Source of the DNA: Eremomyces bilateralis CBS 781.70
Taxonomy: Eukaryota > Ascomycota > Dothideomycetes > Eremomycetales > Eremomycetaceae
Length of the DNA stretch: 64,000 bases
Direction: 5' to 3'
Assembly (NCBI RefSeq): GCF_010015585.1
Contig: NW_022985079.1
Coordinates: forward strand, 1-64,000
Within the stretch, counting starts at the first letter, position 1; every line of letters begins with the position of its first letter. Below are positions 49,901 through 62,111 of this stretch, piece by piece. The notes under the pieces are model-generated. The model searched no databases and was not told the DNA's origin. It was given only the letters and a program-made list of their open reading frames with translations. Made by a program: the position numbers and the translations under genes.

Positions 49901-50292
49901 GATGATCGGGGCACTGGGGGAAAGGAAGCGGTATCCGCTGCCGGCGCTGATGCAGGCGACTATCGACTGCGAGTTCACGGCGCAGACGCTGATGGCGTAC
50001 ACGACGAACAAGGTGACGGAGTTGCAGGGGGCGATTTATCCGATGCTGGACGGGAAGACGGATCATGAGGCGCGGTTTCAGTTGAAGAATGAGTTGCCGG
50101 AGATGAAGATGACGTTGAAGCGGTTGAAGGAGAGTACCCAGGGAGAATTGTGAGTGTTTTTTTTCTTTTTCGTCTTTCTATTTCCGCATTCTTGGGTGAT
50201 GCGGTGCTAATTCGGTGTGCAGCCTCTGCTTCAGGCGCCCACGCAACCACGATCGATCGAAGGGCGAGCGACGCAACGAGCCGCCTCGATAG
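46948..50292 (+). CDS. SEC5: Exocyst complex component Sec5
   Basis: Four exons, 46948-47302, 47361-49477, 49524-50149 and 50223-50292, encode about 1055 aa. Introns are GTATGT/TAG, GTATGT/TAG and GTGAGT/CAG. The N-terminus starts MDETTLLNHYKILSLYPSEY, and EPDPLGSSMSVVNVLRSTGL leads to the conserved fungal Sec5 block NKFLLSSTTFNPSLFLSHIH, then TQDLMQGLEFLSHSIEKKSA and SNFERFVRAKATIDTVYNEM. The long helical remainder is typical of exocyst rods, and the last exon adds a short basic tail, LCFRRPRNHDRSKGERR. Sec5 belongs to the octameric complex that tethers secretory vesicles to the plasma membrane, important at hyphal tips. Without the last exon the frame would stop 1 codon after the donor, so the basic tail depends on correct splicing of the 73-nt intron. 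Confidence 0.93.
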
Positions 50293-53200
50293 GCGATAAC
50301 GGACGGTATCAGAGCCGCAAAGATCCCATCGAATCGCCCCTGTACAGTACACAACCTCTACCAACCCGCGTATTTCAGCGCCCCTTCCGTGTCCGTCGTA
50401 CCTCATCTTTCTTCCCCGATCATTTATCCCCACACAGTTCATCTCATCCGCACCAGGGAAGGATCGCCAACATCCCCCATCGCACAACATGGCGCACCAG
50501 CGAATTCGGACAGCACGTGATATTCCCTGCGCCTTAGTTCGCATACGTCCGTGGTTAGGGTTTTTTCGACATCTGGCCGGGCCGACGATCCGCCTTCCGT
50601 CCACGTTGTTGCAGGGATGCATTTTAATGCAGTTTGTTATGCAGCTTAGTTTGACGCGATGCCTTGGTCGTAATTCGGAACATGCTAGCTGGGACTTGTT
50701 GGACTTTGGTCGTTGGAGGAGCTAGGTCTTAACTGGAATTGGGAATTGATAGATGCGCTATTCAGTGCTTGGAGGGTTCGAATGAACGGAGGAGGGGCAG
50801 TAGTAAATAACATCCTCGTAGTACATAGTAAGGTATAGGGTTCTGCTCGGGGCAATTCTTAGGCCTCAGCGACGCTCATCCGCCCATCTACCTTATGCAT
50901 CATGTATAACTGCACTCCTACCTGTGACCCGCCCATCCTCCCTCCCGATTCCAACTAAGCATAATTTGGAATCCTCCCAAGCGAGCTAGTCACCACGGAC
51001 GCGGCTAATCATAGCGCACCGCATGCCCCCATCGTATCGATCCTATAATTAGTACGCATAAATCCACCGTCCGCATCAGCACTCCCCCGCATTGTGGCGT
51101 CAAGGGATGAGACCCGTAGCTTACACAGTAAGAGTCAAGGCATTGAACTGTTCGTTTCAATCATTGAGCGGTTGTTTCGTGCTTGGTTTCCTTTGGGGGG
51201 AGGGATGAGGTAGGCAACATCTTTGTTGCCACGTGGGTGAGGGACCTGGTTTGCATGATGTTGGGGCAAGGGGTTTGAAATTTTGGATATTGAATGCCGA
51301 GGATCGGCGGGTGAAGGATCGGCGAGGGGGGGTCCCGGAAGCGAGAAAGGTCAGAGACGGAGGAACGGACGGGGGAGAAGAGGTGGGAGTTTGGATCTCG
51401 GTTGCTGGTGCAGAATACTGTTCTGTGTTGGATTTCGCTCTTGAGATGGAGATTTGATTATTAATACTGTCGATATTTATGGACGAGTGCGAGGGGGAAA
51501 GACTCAGAGTCGGTTTATATGGCGATGGGGTTCGATAGTCGCATTATCAAAAGGTATCATATGGGAAGAGCATATTGACGATACTGATCTCTGCTGCGCA
51601 TACATGTTCCCATTCGGCGATTCTCGAGGAACATGTAGATTCATCTGGATTGGAGCGACCCCCCTCCGAATTATGCTCGGGAGGTTTCATGAATCGATGA
51701 CACGAAAACAAGCGATGCACTTCTCCGTTCCTCCCACCATATCTACTCCGCTCCGGTCAACCACGAGCCATCACGAGCATCACGATGAAGACGGTGGCCT
51801 GTCGAACGCACAATGCCAAGTCTGTCCCATGAATTCCTACGCGGTAGCGCTCGGTTTCACAAGGGATTGAACGCGTTTCGGTAAGGCTATGCCGCCTACG
51901 CCACGTTTTTCCCTTGCACGGCACGGATACGTGTGGTGTTTGGTTGAGGTTGGAGTTTGTTCGAGGGAATGGAACGCTTCTGGGGACGCGCAGCAGGCAG
52001 GTAAGAATTCCGTGAACGATTAGTACGTAGCGTGTTAATGTAACGTACCATACGTAGTAGTACAACAGGAGCGCAAACATGAATCAAAGACGTCTCCTAG
52101 TTTCCGGTTCGACATGCAGGGGATGATTCAAACTGCCAAGTGTGCCAACAAGCACGGTCGGTTCGGTGGATTTGCATCCCCTATCCTGGCCGATTTTGTA
52201 ATTTGGTCGGTAGATTTGGAAGGTGAAAGCGGGGGTGTGCGTCCATCCATGGCAGTAGTCAGTATGTATCGATTGTCAGTTGCCAGTTGCTAATAATTGG
52301 ACGGGATAATAGCAGACGGAGATTCTGCGTGTGAGTCGATTCGATAAATGATTCCCTCCAGGCTCCAGCCCACACGAGAGGATCTGCATTGCCTGCTTGC
52401 TTTTTGCGATGTATCTTGCGTGTCATGTCCACCAATCCTCTCATCCGCCCGCCCACTCACCTAGGCTCCAGTCTCCTATCCCCAACATCCAAACCCTCCC
52501 TCCCATCCATCCACCACACTAGTCAGCAGCAACATCTCACATCCCACCAGCATGCCCCCTCGAAGCGAAAGCCAAAAGAGAAAAGAGGGGCCTAGAGATT
52601 TCGACATGGATGCACAACGGAGGTTCAGTTAAGGAAAGCATCGGGTCGGGGTCAATGGTTAGCTTCGTTGCAAGCGCCAGAGCCCCCAGCCCGGGAGGGG
52701 AAACGAGCATTAGGGCGGTCTGTGCCCATCCCGTGCCTGAATCCCCGAATCCGTGAATCCCGTTAAGCGGGGCTGGGCGTCGTGGGGAGGGGAAACGGAG
52801 AGGAGGATGTCGGATGCATTCGAAGGATTGGCTTGTATGTGGGAGGGGATGTGGATTGGTTGATTGGAGGGGTATGGAATTGGAACTGGTGGACGCGAGA
52901 TGGAGAGGGAAGAGGAGGGGGGGAGAGTGAAGGATAGGATGGGTGTTGTGCATGTGTGGTGCCGACGTGCAGATACCGCATACCACGAGGTAGATTGATT
53001 AACACCTTGAGAATTGACAATGAGAACATGGAAACAATCGAACCGCTGCACACTATTCCGATATCCGTAAGTCTGGAATCCCCCTATCGTCGAATGATTC
53101 CTTCCTGGATTGAGACGAGAGAGGCGGATAGAGTAATACCTCACATGACCTGGACAGCCATTTCAGGCATTCAGGCATGTCATGACCCGCACTCTCACCA

Positions 53201-55177
53201 GCTCTCACAGCTCCAAAGTCCACACTCACCCACAGCTTTAAGCTCACACCCGCCATCTCCACCATCTCCTCCTCCTGTTACTTGTCAGTCCTCCTCCTCA
53301 CCCACATCTCTCTCTCCGGTTCACTTATTCCAAGTGTCCCCCCCATTGTTTCTCACTTCGTAATTACCTCATTCGGCCGTAATTGTCTAATTCCCTCTCG
53401 CATCTCTCCCCTCAATCCCCCCAACATCGTTTCGTTTGTTCCAACGTCACAACTTGAACCCTCTCTCCCGGTCATTCCCATCCACCAATTCATTCCCCCA
53501 CATCATTCATCCATCCATCGCTATTCTCCCTCTTTTGTATACCTATCCATCTTCATCTTCATCTTCATCTTCATCTTCATCTTCATCTCCATCCCCATCC
53601 CCATCCCCATCCCCATCTCTCCACTTGCTCCAGCTCTACCCTCCATTGGACTCGTGCTTCATCCTTGGGCTCCAACACTCGGTATCGACGCGACCACTGC
53701 CAATCTCGTCCCGAAACTCGTCCCGAAGCGCCCTCTGCATCCACCGGCTACGGACTGCGCTCCCTGCACGAGCAATCCTGCACGAGCGACCAAGTACATG
53801 ATTGCTTCTCCTAATGATTGAATCTTCCCATTGACAAGACACCCCTCCCTGCCACGGCAAATCCATTCAGCCCGCAACAGAACGTGGCTGTGCCAGAGGG
53901 CTAAGCTGGTCTCCAACCAATCCATTCAATTTCCCCAATTCGCAATCGAATCGTCAATCCTTCCAGCTCCTCAACATCTTCCCGTCCGGAAATTCTTTCC
54001 GTCGTTACATTATCTTTCCCAAGGACGTGGCCTCTTTTCCCCTTCACACGACGCAACTCCACGGTAAACTGCATTCGATCATTGGATTGTTTCTCTCCAC
54101 TACCTCCACTGAGTCCACTCGAATCCCCATCAGAGCCCCCCCAAAATCCCCCAAAGATCCCCTCAAGGCCCCAAAAGACAAGGCCACCGAACGAACCCGG
54201 CCCATCAAACAGGCCATCAACACACCCCAGCTTGGACGGCCTAGCTTCAACCCGCAAATCCCCAAACTTAGCAAAGACGGGATTCAGCTTTCCACGATCT
54301 TCAACTTCCATCGCCAACTCTTCTTTCCACCGTCCCACCGCGTTCTCCTTCCGCTGCGAGTTTTGCGTGCACGGCAAGGCTGAATTCCTCGCCGCGCGTT
54401 GTCCGCCGCCACCTTGGGAACCAGTGTGTGTCATCACCACGTGAAGGTGTAGAAACGAAGAATCCACCAAACGCAATCCGTTGAGCTGCGATCCCGAATC
54501 TTGACGCGGAAATCGAGACATTCCGGAACCAGGCGACTGACTTCTTCCCTCCATCTCCACCTCGAAGCGATCCATCGCCTTCGATCAACCAAACCCCTTT
54601 GTTGCATCGCCCTTTTCCCGCTCAGCGACCAGCTTATCGGATCCCACGACACCATCGCTCGGTGCCTCCGAATCCGTCGATTCCACAACGATCGGACCCG
54701 GCCCACGCGTGGATTCCTCGTACAAACCATCCGATTCCTGACGAAGGAACACGATAATTGCATTTCCGCAACCGTTACACTTGTACACGCGCACAGCTTT
54801 CAGGCACCTATTAATCAATCCAACCACGAATAATCGGTCGACGTTAGATAGTATCCATCGCACGACGCTTCTGCCTTGGACTTACCCCAGCACGCACGCT
54901 AGGGCAGCTGCCTTCTGGAAACTAAAATCGAACCACATCAGGGCCATCGACCACGATTCCTCGATCGAGTCCGCGCTCATCTGCATCATCCTGCTCTCGA
55001 GTCCTTCCCCGACTCCACCTCACTCCGCGTACCCACCTGGCGCCTATCCCGCCTATCTACCACCCACCCACCACACCGAGCGCGGAATCGCGGCTCGCGG
55101 CTCCATTCCGCGTCACCACCACGGCGTTGCCCCGCGACGGATCGACCGGGCGGCGAGCGCGGTAGCGAGCAGCCAGG
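50293..55177. other. 4.9-kb spacer upstream of the G-alpha gene
   Basis: No gene was recognised. The first part is the SEC5 3' flank. From about 53.2 kb to the G-alpha start the plus strand is strongly pyrimidine-rich, with a CATCTT/CATCCC microsatellite, so open frames such as 53282-53821 and the minus frame 53901-54575 look like by-products. A long 5' leader or promoter of the G-alpha gene is the likeliest content. Confidence 0.5.
53548..53619. repeat. CATCTT then CATCCC hexamer microsatellite
   Basis: About seven CATCTT units pass into about four CATCCC units. Confidence 0.9.
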
Positions 55178-56704
55178 ATGGGCGTGTGCATGTCATCAAT
55201 CAATGAGGAGGATCGCGAGCAGACGAAGCGGAGCAAGTTAATTGATCGGACGTTGGAGGATGATGCGCGGCGGTTGAAGAGGGAGTGTAAGATTTTGTTG
55301 TTAGGTATGTTGGGTTTATCTGCTTTTGAATGGTGGGGTTGAGGTCGTTGCGTTTGCTTCGTCGCGTAGCTGCAGCGATCTACCGGCTCTGCCTCGATCT
55401 ACCGGCTCTGTCTCTCCATCCACCCACCTCCCCATCCCGTCACTCCATCCACTAACCCCCCATAGGCTCCGGCGAATCCGGCAAATCCACCATCGTCAAA
55501 CAAATGAAAATCATCCACCAAGGCGGCTACCGCCCGGACGAACTGGTCATGTACCGGCTCACGATCTACAAGAACGTCGTCGACTGCGCCAAAGCGCTCA
55601 TCGGCGGCATGCGGCAGTTCAACATCCGCCCGGCCAACCCAGATAACGTGGAGTTCGCGGACTATTTGATGGAGTATGCGGTGGATCCGGATCCGGATCG
55701 GCCGCTGGATAAGAAGGTGGGGAGAGCGGTGGAGAGTTTGTGGGGGGATGGGCGGATGGGGGAGGTAATGGATCATTCGAGCGAGTTTTATTTGATGGAT
55801 AGTGCGCCGTAGTACGTTTTGCTCTTCTCCCTTCCCTCTCCTTTTTTCTCCTACTTGGTCTGCTCGAGCAGCTTTGTTGGGATCCAATAGAGCGAACGAC
55901 GATGACTGACTTTGTGTAGCTTCTTCGAGGAGGTCCATCGCATCTGCTCGCCGGAATACATCCCCACCGAATCCGACGTCCTGCGCGCGCGAACGAAGAC
56001 GACGGGAATCTACGAGACGCGGTTTAGCATGGGCCAGTTGAGTATCCAGTACGTTGCGCCTTGCACACCCATCTCTGATCACCTATCCTTCCATGGGCAT
56101 GAATCTTTCTATGAATATGATTTGAAAACTGTGAAACATCCAAGCTGACTGGCAACTCTTCAAACAGCATGTTCGACGTCGGCGGACAACGCAGCGAGCG
56201 CAAAAAATGGATCCATTGCTTCGAGAACGTCACGTCCATCATCTTCTGCGTGGCGTTGAGCGAGTACGATCAGGTGCTATTAGAGGAAAGCAGCCAGGTA
56301 CTTCCCCCCTCTCCCAAAACTCCATTCGCAACACCCCTCTCCGAAAATCCCACTAACTCCCACAGAACCGCATGATGGAATCCCTCGTTCTCTTCGACTC
56401 CGTCGTCAACTCCCGTTGGTTCATGCGTACCTCCATCATCCTCTTCCTCAACAAAGTCGACCTCTTCAAACAGAAGCTCGCCAAGAACCCGCTCGGTAAC
56501 TACTTCGCCGACTACTCTGGCGGCACCGACGTCAACCGTGCCGCAAAATATCTTTTGTGGCGCTTCAACCAGGTGAATCGGGCGCATTTGAATCTATATC
56601 CGCATCTGACGCAGGCGACGGATACGAGTAATATAAGGTTGGTATTCGCAGCGGTGAAGGAGACGATTTTGCAGAATGCGTTGAAGGATTCAGGGATTTT
56701 GTGA
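55178..56704 (+). CDS. ganB: Heterotrimeric G-protein alpha subunit, group III (GanB/Gna-3 type)
   Basis: Five exons, 55178-55304, 55466-55811, 55920-56048, 56168-56297 and 56366-56704, encode 356 aa, the usual length. The N-terminus MGVCMSS offers Gly2 for myristoylation and Cys4 for palmitoylation, so plasma-membrane attachment is expected. GTP-binding motifs are complete: GSGESGKST at 43-51, RTKTTGI (switch I Arg), [12 protein letters not shown] (switch II Gln), FLNKVDLF, and TQATDT in place of the animal TCATDT. The C-terminus ALKDSGIL is that of group III fungal G-alphas and lacks the Cys modified by pertussis toxin. These proteins stimulate adenylate cyclase and cAMP/PKA signalling in response to carbon source, affecting germination and conidiation. 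Intron 1 (161 nt) contains a duplicated GATCTACCGGCTCTG-like segment near 55376-55410. Confidence 0.95.
55379..55410. repeat. Direct repeat within G-alpha intron 1
   Basis: CGATCTACCGGCTCTG occurs twice in tandem with a short CCT spacer. It enlarges the intron to 161 nt. Confidence 0.75.
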
Positions 56705-57835
56705 TGGGGGATGTGAGTTGGATATGGTCGATGGTTTTGCCTCGACCGAACTGAAACGAAAACTCGACCGAACTGAAACCGAAAACGAATCGAGACAAGG
56801 ATGGGGGTCTCGATGCCCGATGCCGCAGCAGTGCTTTTGCGATCAGTATGATCGGATCGCGCGAAATCAGCGGGTTGGACGGGATGGGACGGGAATCCGA
56901 ACTCGCACCGACCGACTAGCCCTCACATACCCTACGACCTTCTTCCGCACGGCGTTGGGCATCTTTTCTTCGGATTCCATGCCTCGGACGTTCTGGGGCC
57001 GAGACCGCTAGCGCACTCGAGCAGCGGACGCAGTTCGACATGCGAGGACGTGGGCGCCGTGTGGGAAGATCGAGCGCGGCATGGAGTGGGAGAACACGTG
57101 GATCGCGCTGGCTGGCGGCCGGACGGTGCGCCGGAGTAGCGGATGAGCGGTGTTGAGCGACGCTGGAGCCGCTTGTCCGCACAATACCATTTGATGAGCC
57201 TGGAATCGGCGATGGTTCCGGGTAGCTTGCGGAGTTGAGGATGCATGGCGCTTCTGGACGAATGACTCCTTGGTTGGGGATTTCTGGCTAGCACCGGCGT
57301 TCGGATGGATGGCTTGGTTCCAATGTCGGTTGGCTGGGTTCTAACACTGGATGGCTGGGACGATGCTGCTAGGCATAGCGATGCCATTCTGGACGAGTGG
57401 TACCCCTTGGTTTGGGTTGGATGGATCGCGGGTAGACGGATGGGTTATTTGGTGGGGAGGGGGAAGGAGGAAGGAGGAAAAACACTAGAAGATGGATAGG
57501 ATAGCATAGGATAGTTCCAGATCGTTATTTCACAGATACGTGGATGAGTGACGGTGGGACGCTGGTTGATTTGATTTGATGGCATTGATTCATTTGCAGG
57601 ACTCGAACTATTTTTGGTCGGGGAAGTAGTATACAAAAGTTCGTGTGTCCATTCCGTCACATCACATCCCCAAGCCCTGAAGGTGTGGAGTACCGAACGA
57701 TATCCGGTGTCGGCCACTGAAGATATCCAGGTCTGTCTAGCGCTCGCCGTCGCGCATTCATCGCGCATTTCCCATCTGCCGAGCATTCTTCCATCCATCC
57801 GAGAAGTCCTTCGCCCATTCTTTCTCACCCAGACA
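56705..57835. other. Spacer between convergent G-alpha and eIF2B-gamma genes
   Basis: 3' flanks of both genes. Repeated GGATGGCT/GGTTGG-type words occur at 57300-57440, and CGAACTGAAAC occurs twice near 56745-56780. Frames here have no motif. Confidence 0.5.
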
Positions 57836-59501
57836 CTACTCTTCCACGCTCCCCTCCTCCAAATCGAACCCTTCCCCTCCCACCACCCCTCCCTTCTCCT
57901 CCGTCCCCCACTCCACCAAAAACACCTGCCGTACCACACAATCCCTCAACACCGTCCCCTGCTCCCCCTTCGCCCTCCGCTCCTTCCCCTCCAACTTCGC
58001 TCGCCGCCCCACCACGCACCCGCTCAGCGTCACATTCGCCCCAACATCCACCCCATCCATCAACACGCACCGGAGCAGGCGTGCGCCTGGCCCGATACTG
58101 CAGTTCGCGCCCACCGCGCATTCTTTGACTGTGGCGTGCGCGCCGACGGTGACGTTGGCGTCGAGGAGGGTGGTGGGGAGATCGATGCGGGCATGGGGGT
58201 CGACGAGGTGGGGGTGGGTGATTTTGGCGGTGTGGGTGAGTGGAGAGGAGGAGGGGGGGAGGGCTGCGAGGTGGAGGGTAGTGAGGAGGAGGGTGGGGAC
58301 GGTGTCGATGCGGCGGAGGAGGGGGGCGGGGGGTGAAGGGGGGTGGAGGTAGGTGAGGAAGGGGGGAAGGAGGGAGCGGGAGGAGGAGGGGGAGGAGGGG
58401 ACGCGGGAGGCGAAGGCGGTGGAGAGAGTGGGAGGGTGGACGGACATGGTGCTGATCATGGACGCGATGTCGACGTCTGCGGTCCCGTTGTCCGCCGTGC
58501 TGCCGTTGGGCGTGGCGGCGTCGAAATACTCCTGCATCCCCAACTTCTCCGCCAACCCGTCTTGCCAGCTCGCCTTTGCCCACGCGCCGATCACGTCTTC
58601 CGACATCGACTCGAACGTCGCATTCCGCGCCATCAGCTCCTTCGCCCAGCGGGGGAAGAAATACACATGCGAGTCACGATACACCCGCTCGATGCGCGTC
58701 CGCCCAAACTCCTCGATCGCCTTGTTGCGGATCCGCAGCGCCCCGTGATTCGCCACCTCGTCGTCCAGCGTCGCGTTCGACTTTGCGTTCAGCAGCTGCT
58801 CCGTATTGTGCGCCAGCGACGCCGCATGCGGAAACACGACGGCCGGCCGCGCTATCGCGGCCGTCATGACGAAGTCCGTCTCCGCGCCCTTCGGCTTCTT
58901 CCTCTCGGCGTCAAGCACGCTGTACCAGAACCCCAGACCTCCCTGGCGTCCAGCACCGGCGCCCATGCCTGCCACCTCGGCTTGGAAGGTCATCCACGTC
59001 TCATAGGCGGCGAGGGGGTCGAGCTCGGTGAGGAGGTCGCAGGGGAGAACGAGGAAGTCGGAGTCGATAGCGGCCTGCACTTCGGGGAAGCGGAAGAGTT
59101 CGGCGGTGCCGATGATCTGTGCAGTGGAGGATTGGGCGAGGCCTGGGGGGGCGATGATATCGGGCTTTGGGGAGGGGAGGGAGGTGAGGTAGGGGTTTTG
59201 GTTAAGGGCATCGTCTAGCGCTTCGTGGGAATCGGGGGAGATGATGAGGGAGATTTCTAGGTGATGTTAGTAACGCTGTACTCAATAGTTCAATTGCAGC
59301 GCCAGCATGCAGCCTTCACTTACCCGTGATGCCCATTCGGTAGCAGAAATCCAACGGATACCACACCATCGGGCGGTTCGCGATGGGGAGCAGCGCTTTC
59401 GGGCCGTCTTTCGGGTTGGCGCAGAAGGTCTCGAAGCCACTTCCGGGGCCGCAGAGAATGAAGGCCTTGAAGGCCGGAGCCGGGAGATTGGCATGCGGCA
59501 T
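57836..59501 (-). CDS. GCD1: Translation initiation factor eIF2B subunit gamma
   Basis: Two exons, 59501-59324 and 59256-57836, with a 67-nt GTAAGT/TAG intron, give 532 aa. The start MPHANLPAPAFKAFILCGPG is the usual fungal N-terminus. An upstream in-frame ATG at 59570 would add 23 residues. The nucleotidyltransferase-like domain shows KALLPIANRPMVWYPLDFCY, ITEISLIISPDSHEALDDAL after the junction, and FLVLPCDLL. The C-terminal part has the isoleucine-patch left-handed helix repeats (DANVTVGAHATVKECAVGAN, then IGPGARLLRCVLMDG). eIF2B exchanges GDP for GTP on eIF2; gamma and epsilon form the catalytic arm, and the complex is inhibited by phosphorylated eIF2-alpha in starvation. The very acidic end (EEGSVEE) is reached through an unusually G-rich coding tract. 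Confidence 0.88.
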
Positions 59502-59570
59502 GGTGGTGTATCCTGGGATGGTTTGGAGGATCCTCTCTATCCGTTGTTTTTCGGTTCGTAGAGTCGACAT

Positions 59571-60236
59571 GATGGAATTGGAATTATGACTCGATTAAGG
59601 CAATAAGGCGGCAATAAGGCGACCACTTCGGGGTTAGTGCGGAGTTAAGTAATCGTAAGGCGACAAGGCGAGAAAGCTGTAAGATATCCAGTTTGTGGTG
59701 TTTTGTTTCGTTTTTGGTGGAGCTGAGTCAGGCATCAACTTTGAGGCATCACATGACCTCCTAGGCTGAAAATCAACAGCGTATCACACGTATACCACAT
59801 TACGATCACCTGAACGTGGTTACATTCTGTGGTGTTCTGCTCTGGACGGACAAAATAATTCATTACTGCTCTTCTTGAGTGCAATTTACTCCTTTAAACA
59901 ATGCGACGGCAGATTCACCTCCGTTTTGGGCGGTTTGTGACACCGTGTTCTGTGGTAAATCTGCATCCAATCAGAGCACCCTCTAACTCTGCGGATATGG
60001 ATCCTTGTCCAGGCAACAAGGCTTTGCCCACCTCCAGTTTGAGACCCACCTCCGTGGCTCGATGCGGCTCCGCCTGTGTCCTCACAGCTGGCAAGATATT
60101 GTAGAATAGACTGGATATTACAAATGATCGATTTTCTTTGGCGTTGTGGAGATATCTGTCTTTGAAGGGGTTATATGTGACCTGCAATTCGGGCTATCTA
60201 GCTTGCTTTGCCTCTAATTCTCTCCAGATGTTAGTT
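59571..60236. other. Spacer between eIF2B-gamma and the transposase remnant
   Basis: The first part is the eIF2B-gamma promoter, with repeated AATAAGGCG and TAAGGCGA words at 59600-59670. A 90-codon minus frame (59915-60187) follows the transposase remnant in the same orientation but does not resemble the expected transposase C-terminus. Confidence 0.45.
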
Positions 60237-60700
60237 ATACGATAATAGGCAAGACTGTCGGCATATCTAGATTCGGAGCACACATAATGCCATCTGGGTG
60301 TGGGTTATGTGGTCCAGTTGCTTCGATGGGTTGCGGCTGGCCAGATAATCATCGGGAGGAGAGACCTACCGTCTGCAGATATACATTCGGTCGCTGTTAC
60401 CATCGTCCGCTTATCACCCGCGCCTCTGTAGTTTCGCGAGTCCTTCTTACTTACAAGGACTTTGACGGAACCGAGCATGCACAACATGACTCCCGTCTCG
60501 TCCATATTGTACACATTCTCTGGCAGAATGACCGGATCTTGTAATTCCTTTCCGATTACTTCAAACCATTGTATGCTCTTATCGTATACGTTGTTATCGT
60601 GACGATTCCAATCCGCCGCCTTGACTTTTCTTGAGCTGAGTTCCGGATGGCGTTTCTTGAAGGCCTTGGGCCAGTTCTTGCCTGGGGTATGGAAGGGGCA
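60237..60700 (-). mobile_element. Truncated pogo/Fot1-type DNA transposon remnant (DDE_1 transposase)
   Basis: The minus strand reads, in one frame, GKNWPKAFKKRHPELSSRKV, ADWNRHDNNVYDKSIQWFEV, a VYNMDETG motif carrying the first catalytic Asp of the DDE domain, RNYRGAGDKRTMVTATECIS, ADGRSLLPMIIWPAATHRSN, then, past one stop codon, TPRWHYVCSES. This order matches the middle of pogo/Fot1-like Tc1-mariner transposases, where a CENP-B-type helix-turn-helix precedes the DDE domain. The N-terminal DNA-binding start and the second and third acidic residues are absent, and I found no terminal inverted repeats, so only about 460 bp survive. It is an immobile relic, yet its reading frame is nearly intact, suggesting a modest age or little RIP damage. 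Confidence 0.8.
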
Positions 60701-62111
60701 TGATATGATATTATGTGATAAAGCTCTGAATTAAAAATATCCCGAAAAAAGAGACTCAAACCGAAAAGAAACCAAGAATGTCCCGGTGAAACGACTAACC
60801 CGCCCACCTGCCCCGAACCATGTGAATGTATGCGAGTTGTGGAAGCACTGGAAAAGAAATGCATATCATGCATGCCTTACCAGGCACCTACGATCAGGAA
60901 CGACCAGACCAGACTGACCAAAATCGACCAGACTTTGACCAGACCAAGGGAGATTGGTCCTGATCGCAAGGATCACTTCTGACTGGAAATTGGAATAATC
61001 ATCTGAATAACAGGATGATCATGGGCGATCATGAACGATCGTCGATCATGGACTTATGAGAAATGGGGAATGCGGGGGGTACATCGTGTTTATCATCGTC
61101 GAAGTCTTCGCCCGTTTAACTTCACGTTCAACTCAAATGAGTTACTTTCGGCTACATAGCTCTGGTTGTGAATTGATACCTTCCTCTATCCCCACCTCTG
61201 CCAGCTTGTAAGCTTCTACCCGGAACCTGCTCACCCTCTCCAAGAGATCTAAACCCATGTGACATGCCTCACAACGTACCCCACAAGCGAGTGGTCAATA
61301 CGAGCGAGCGGTCAGCCCCAGCCAAACCAAACCACTTCAATTACAGATATCTCTACAGCGCCCTAATTATATGAAATTCCGATAGAAACCTCATATGTAG
61401 TAACTGGACGACCTGGAAGACATGTTTGAGCCCGATGTCCTGGCTAACGGGTGTTTCGTGGTTAAGTTTAAACGCTCGCTTGTATTGACCACCCGCTTGT
61501 GGATTACATTATCCAACTTAGACCACAACACATCCGAAGCACGCTTAGTGGTGCAAATCTCGGCCATTTTATAAAGCAGGAGTGGAGGTTTCATTAAACT
61601 ATTCCGCATTTGATTCTCTTCCAAGGTGTTCGTCGCTTCGAGCTTGTCCGGTTCAGGCCCGGGGGGAGATTTGGGAGCAGAGCGGTGAACCATGCTTTCA
61701 CAAGACTTCTGAAGGTGCCAGGCTAAAACGCCGAGCTGCACTGACCGGAGACCGAAGAGACAGTGGCATCGTGAGTATCCGGATGATGAACAAATAACCA
61801 GCAGGCAACGCTCCCACCCGGTTCTGATTGATTTGACGGCGGCCTCGAATACGAGCGCTCGTACGGTGTAAGTGAGGCTCAATTCAGTATAGTTAGAATC
61901 AAGCCATGCCTCGTATTCTTCCGACTGGGCCCTGATGCGGCAGGCCGCTAGGAACGGAATCAGAAGAGGGGAAGGGAAGAGACAAATGGTGGCCAGCAAG
62001 CAAAAACAGAAGTATAAAATAGGAAACACTCGCCCAAATACTACTATTTCTCCAATTCGCCTTCCTCTCATCTACATTATCTCCTTTCCCCTCACGATCT
62101 ACAACGTCATC
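60701..62111. other. Spacer with an unassigned minus-strand frame
   Basis: A 226-codon minus frame (61391-62071) starts with a hydrophobic segment and contains LDNVIHKRVVNTSERLNLTT, but I recognise no family, and its upstream end overlaps the leader of the next gene. Repeated GACCAGAC words occur at 60905-60945 and GATCATG/GATCATGA words at about 61010-61050. Nothing else was supported. Confidence 0.35.

Noticed and set aside
53282-53821. A 179-codon plus frame with long Ile/Phe/Pro runs
   Set aside because: The runs come from the CATCTT/CATCCC microsatellite; no credible start, domain or splice structure.
61391-62071. A 226-codon minus frame with a hydrophobic start
   Set aside because: No recognised family, overlaps the leader of the plus-strand small gene, and the composition does not follow the local coding bias; kept only as a note in the spacer entry.
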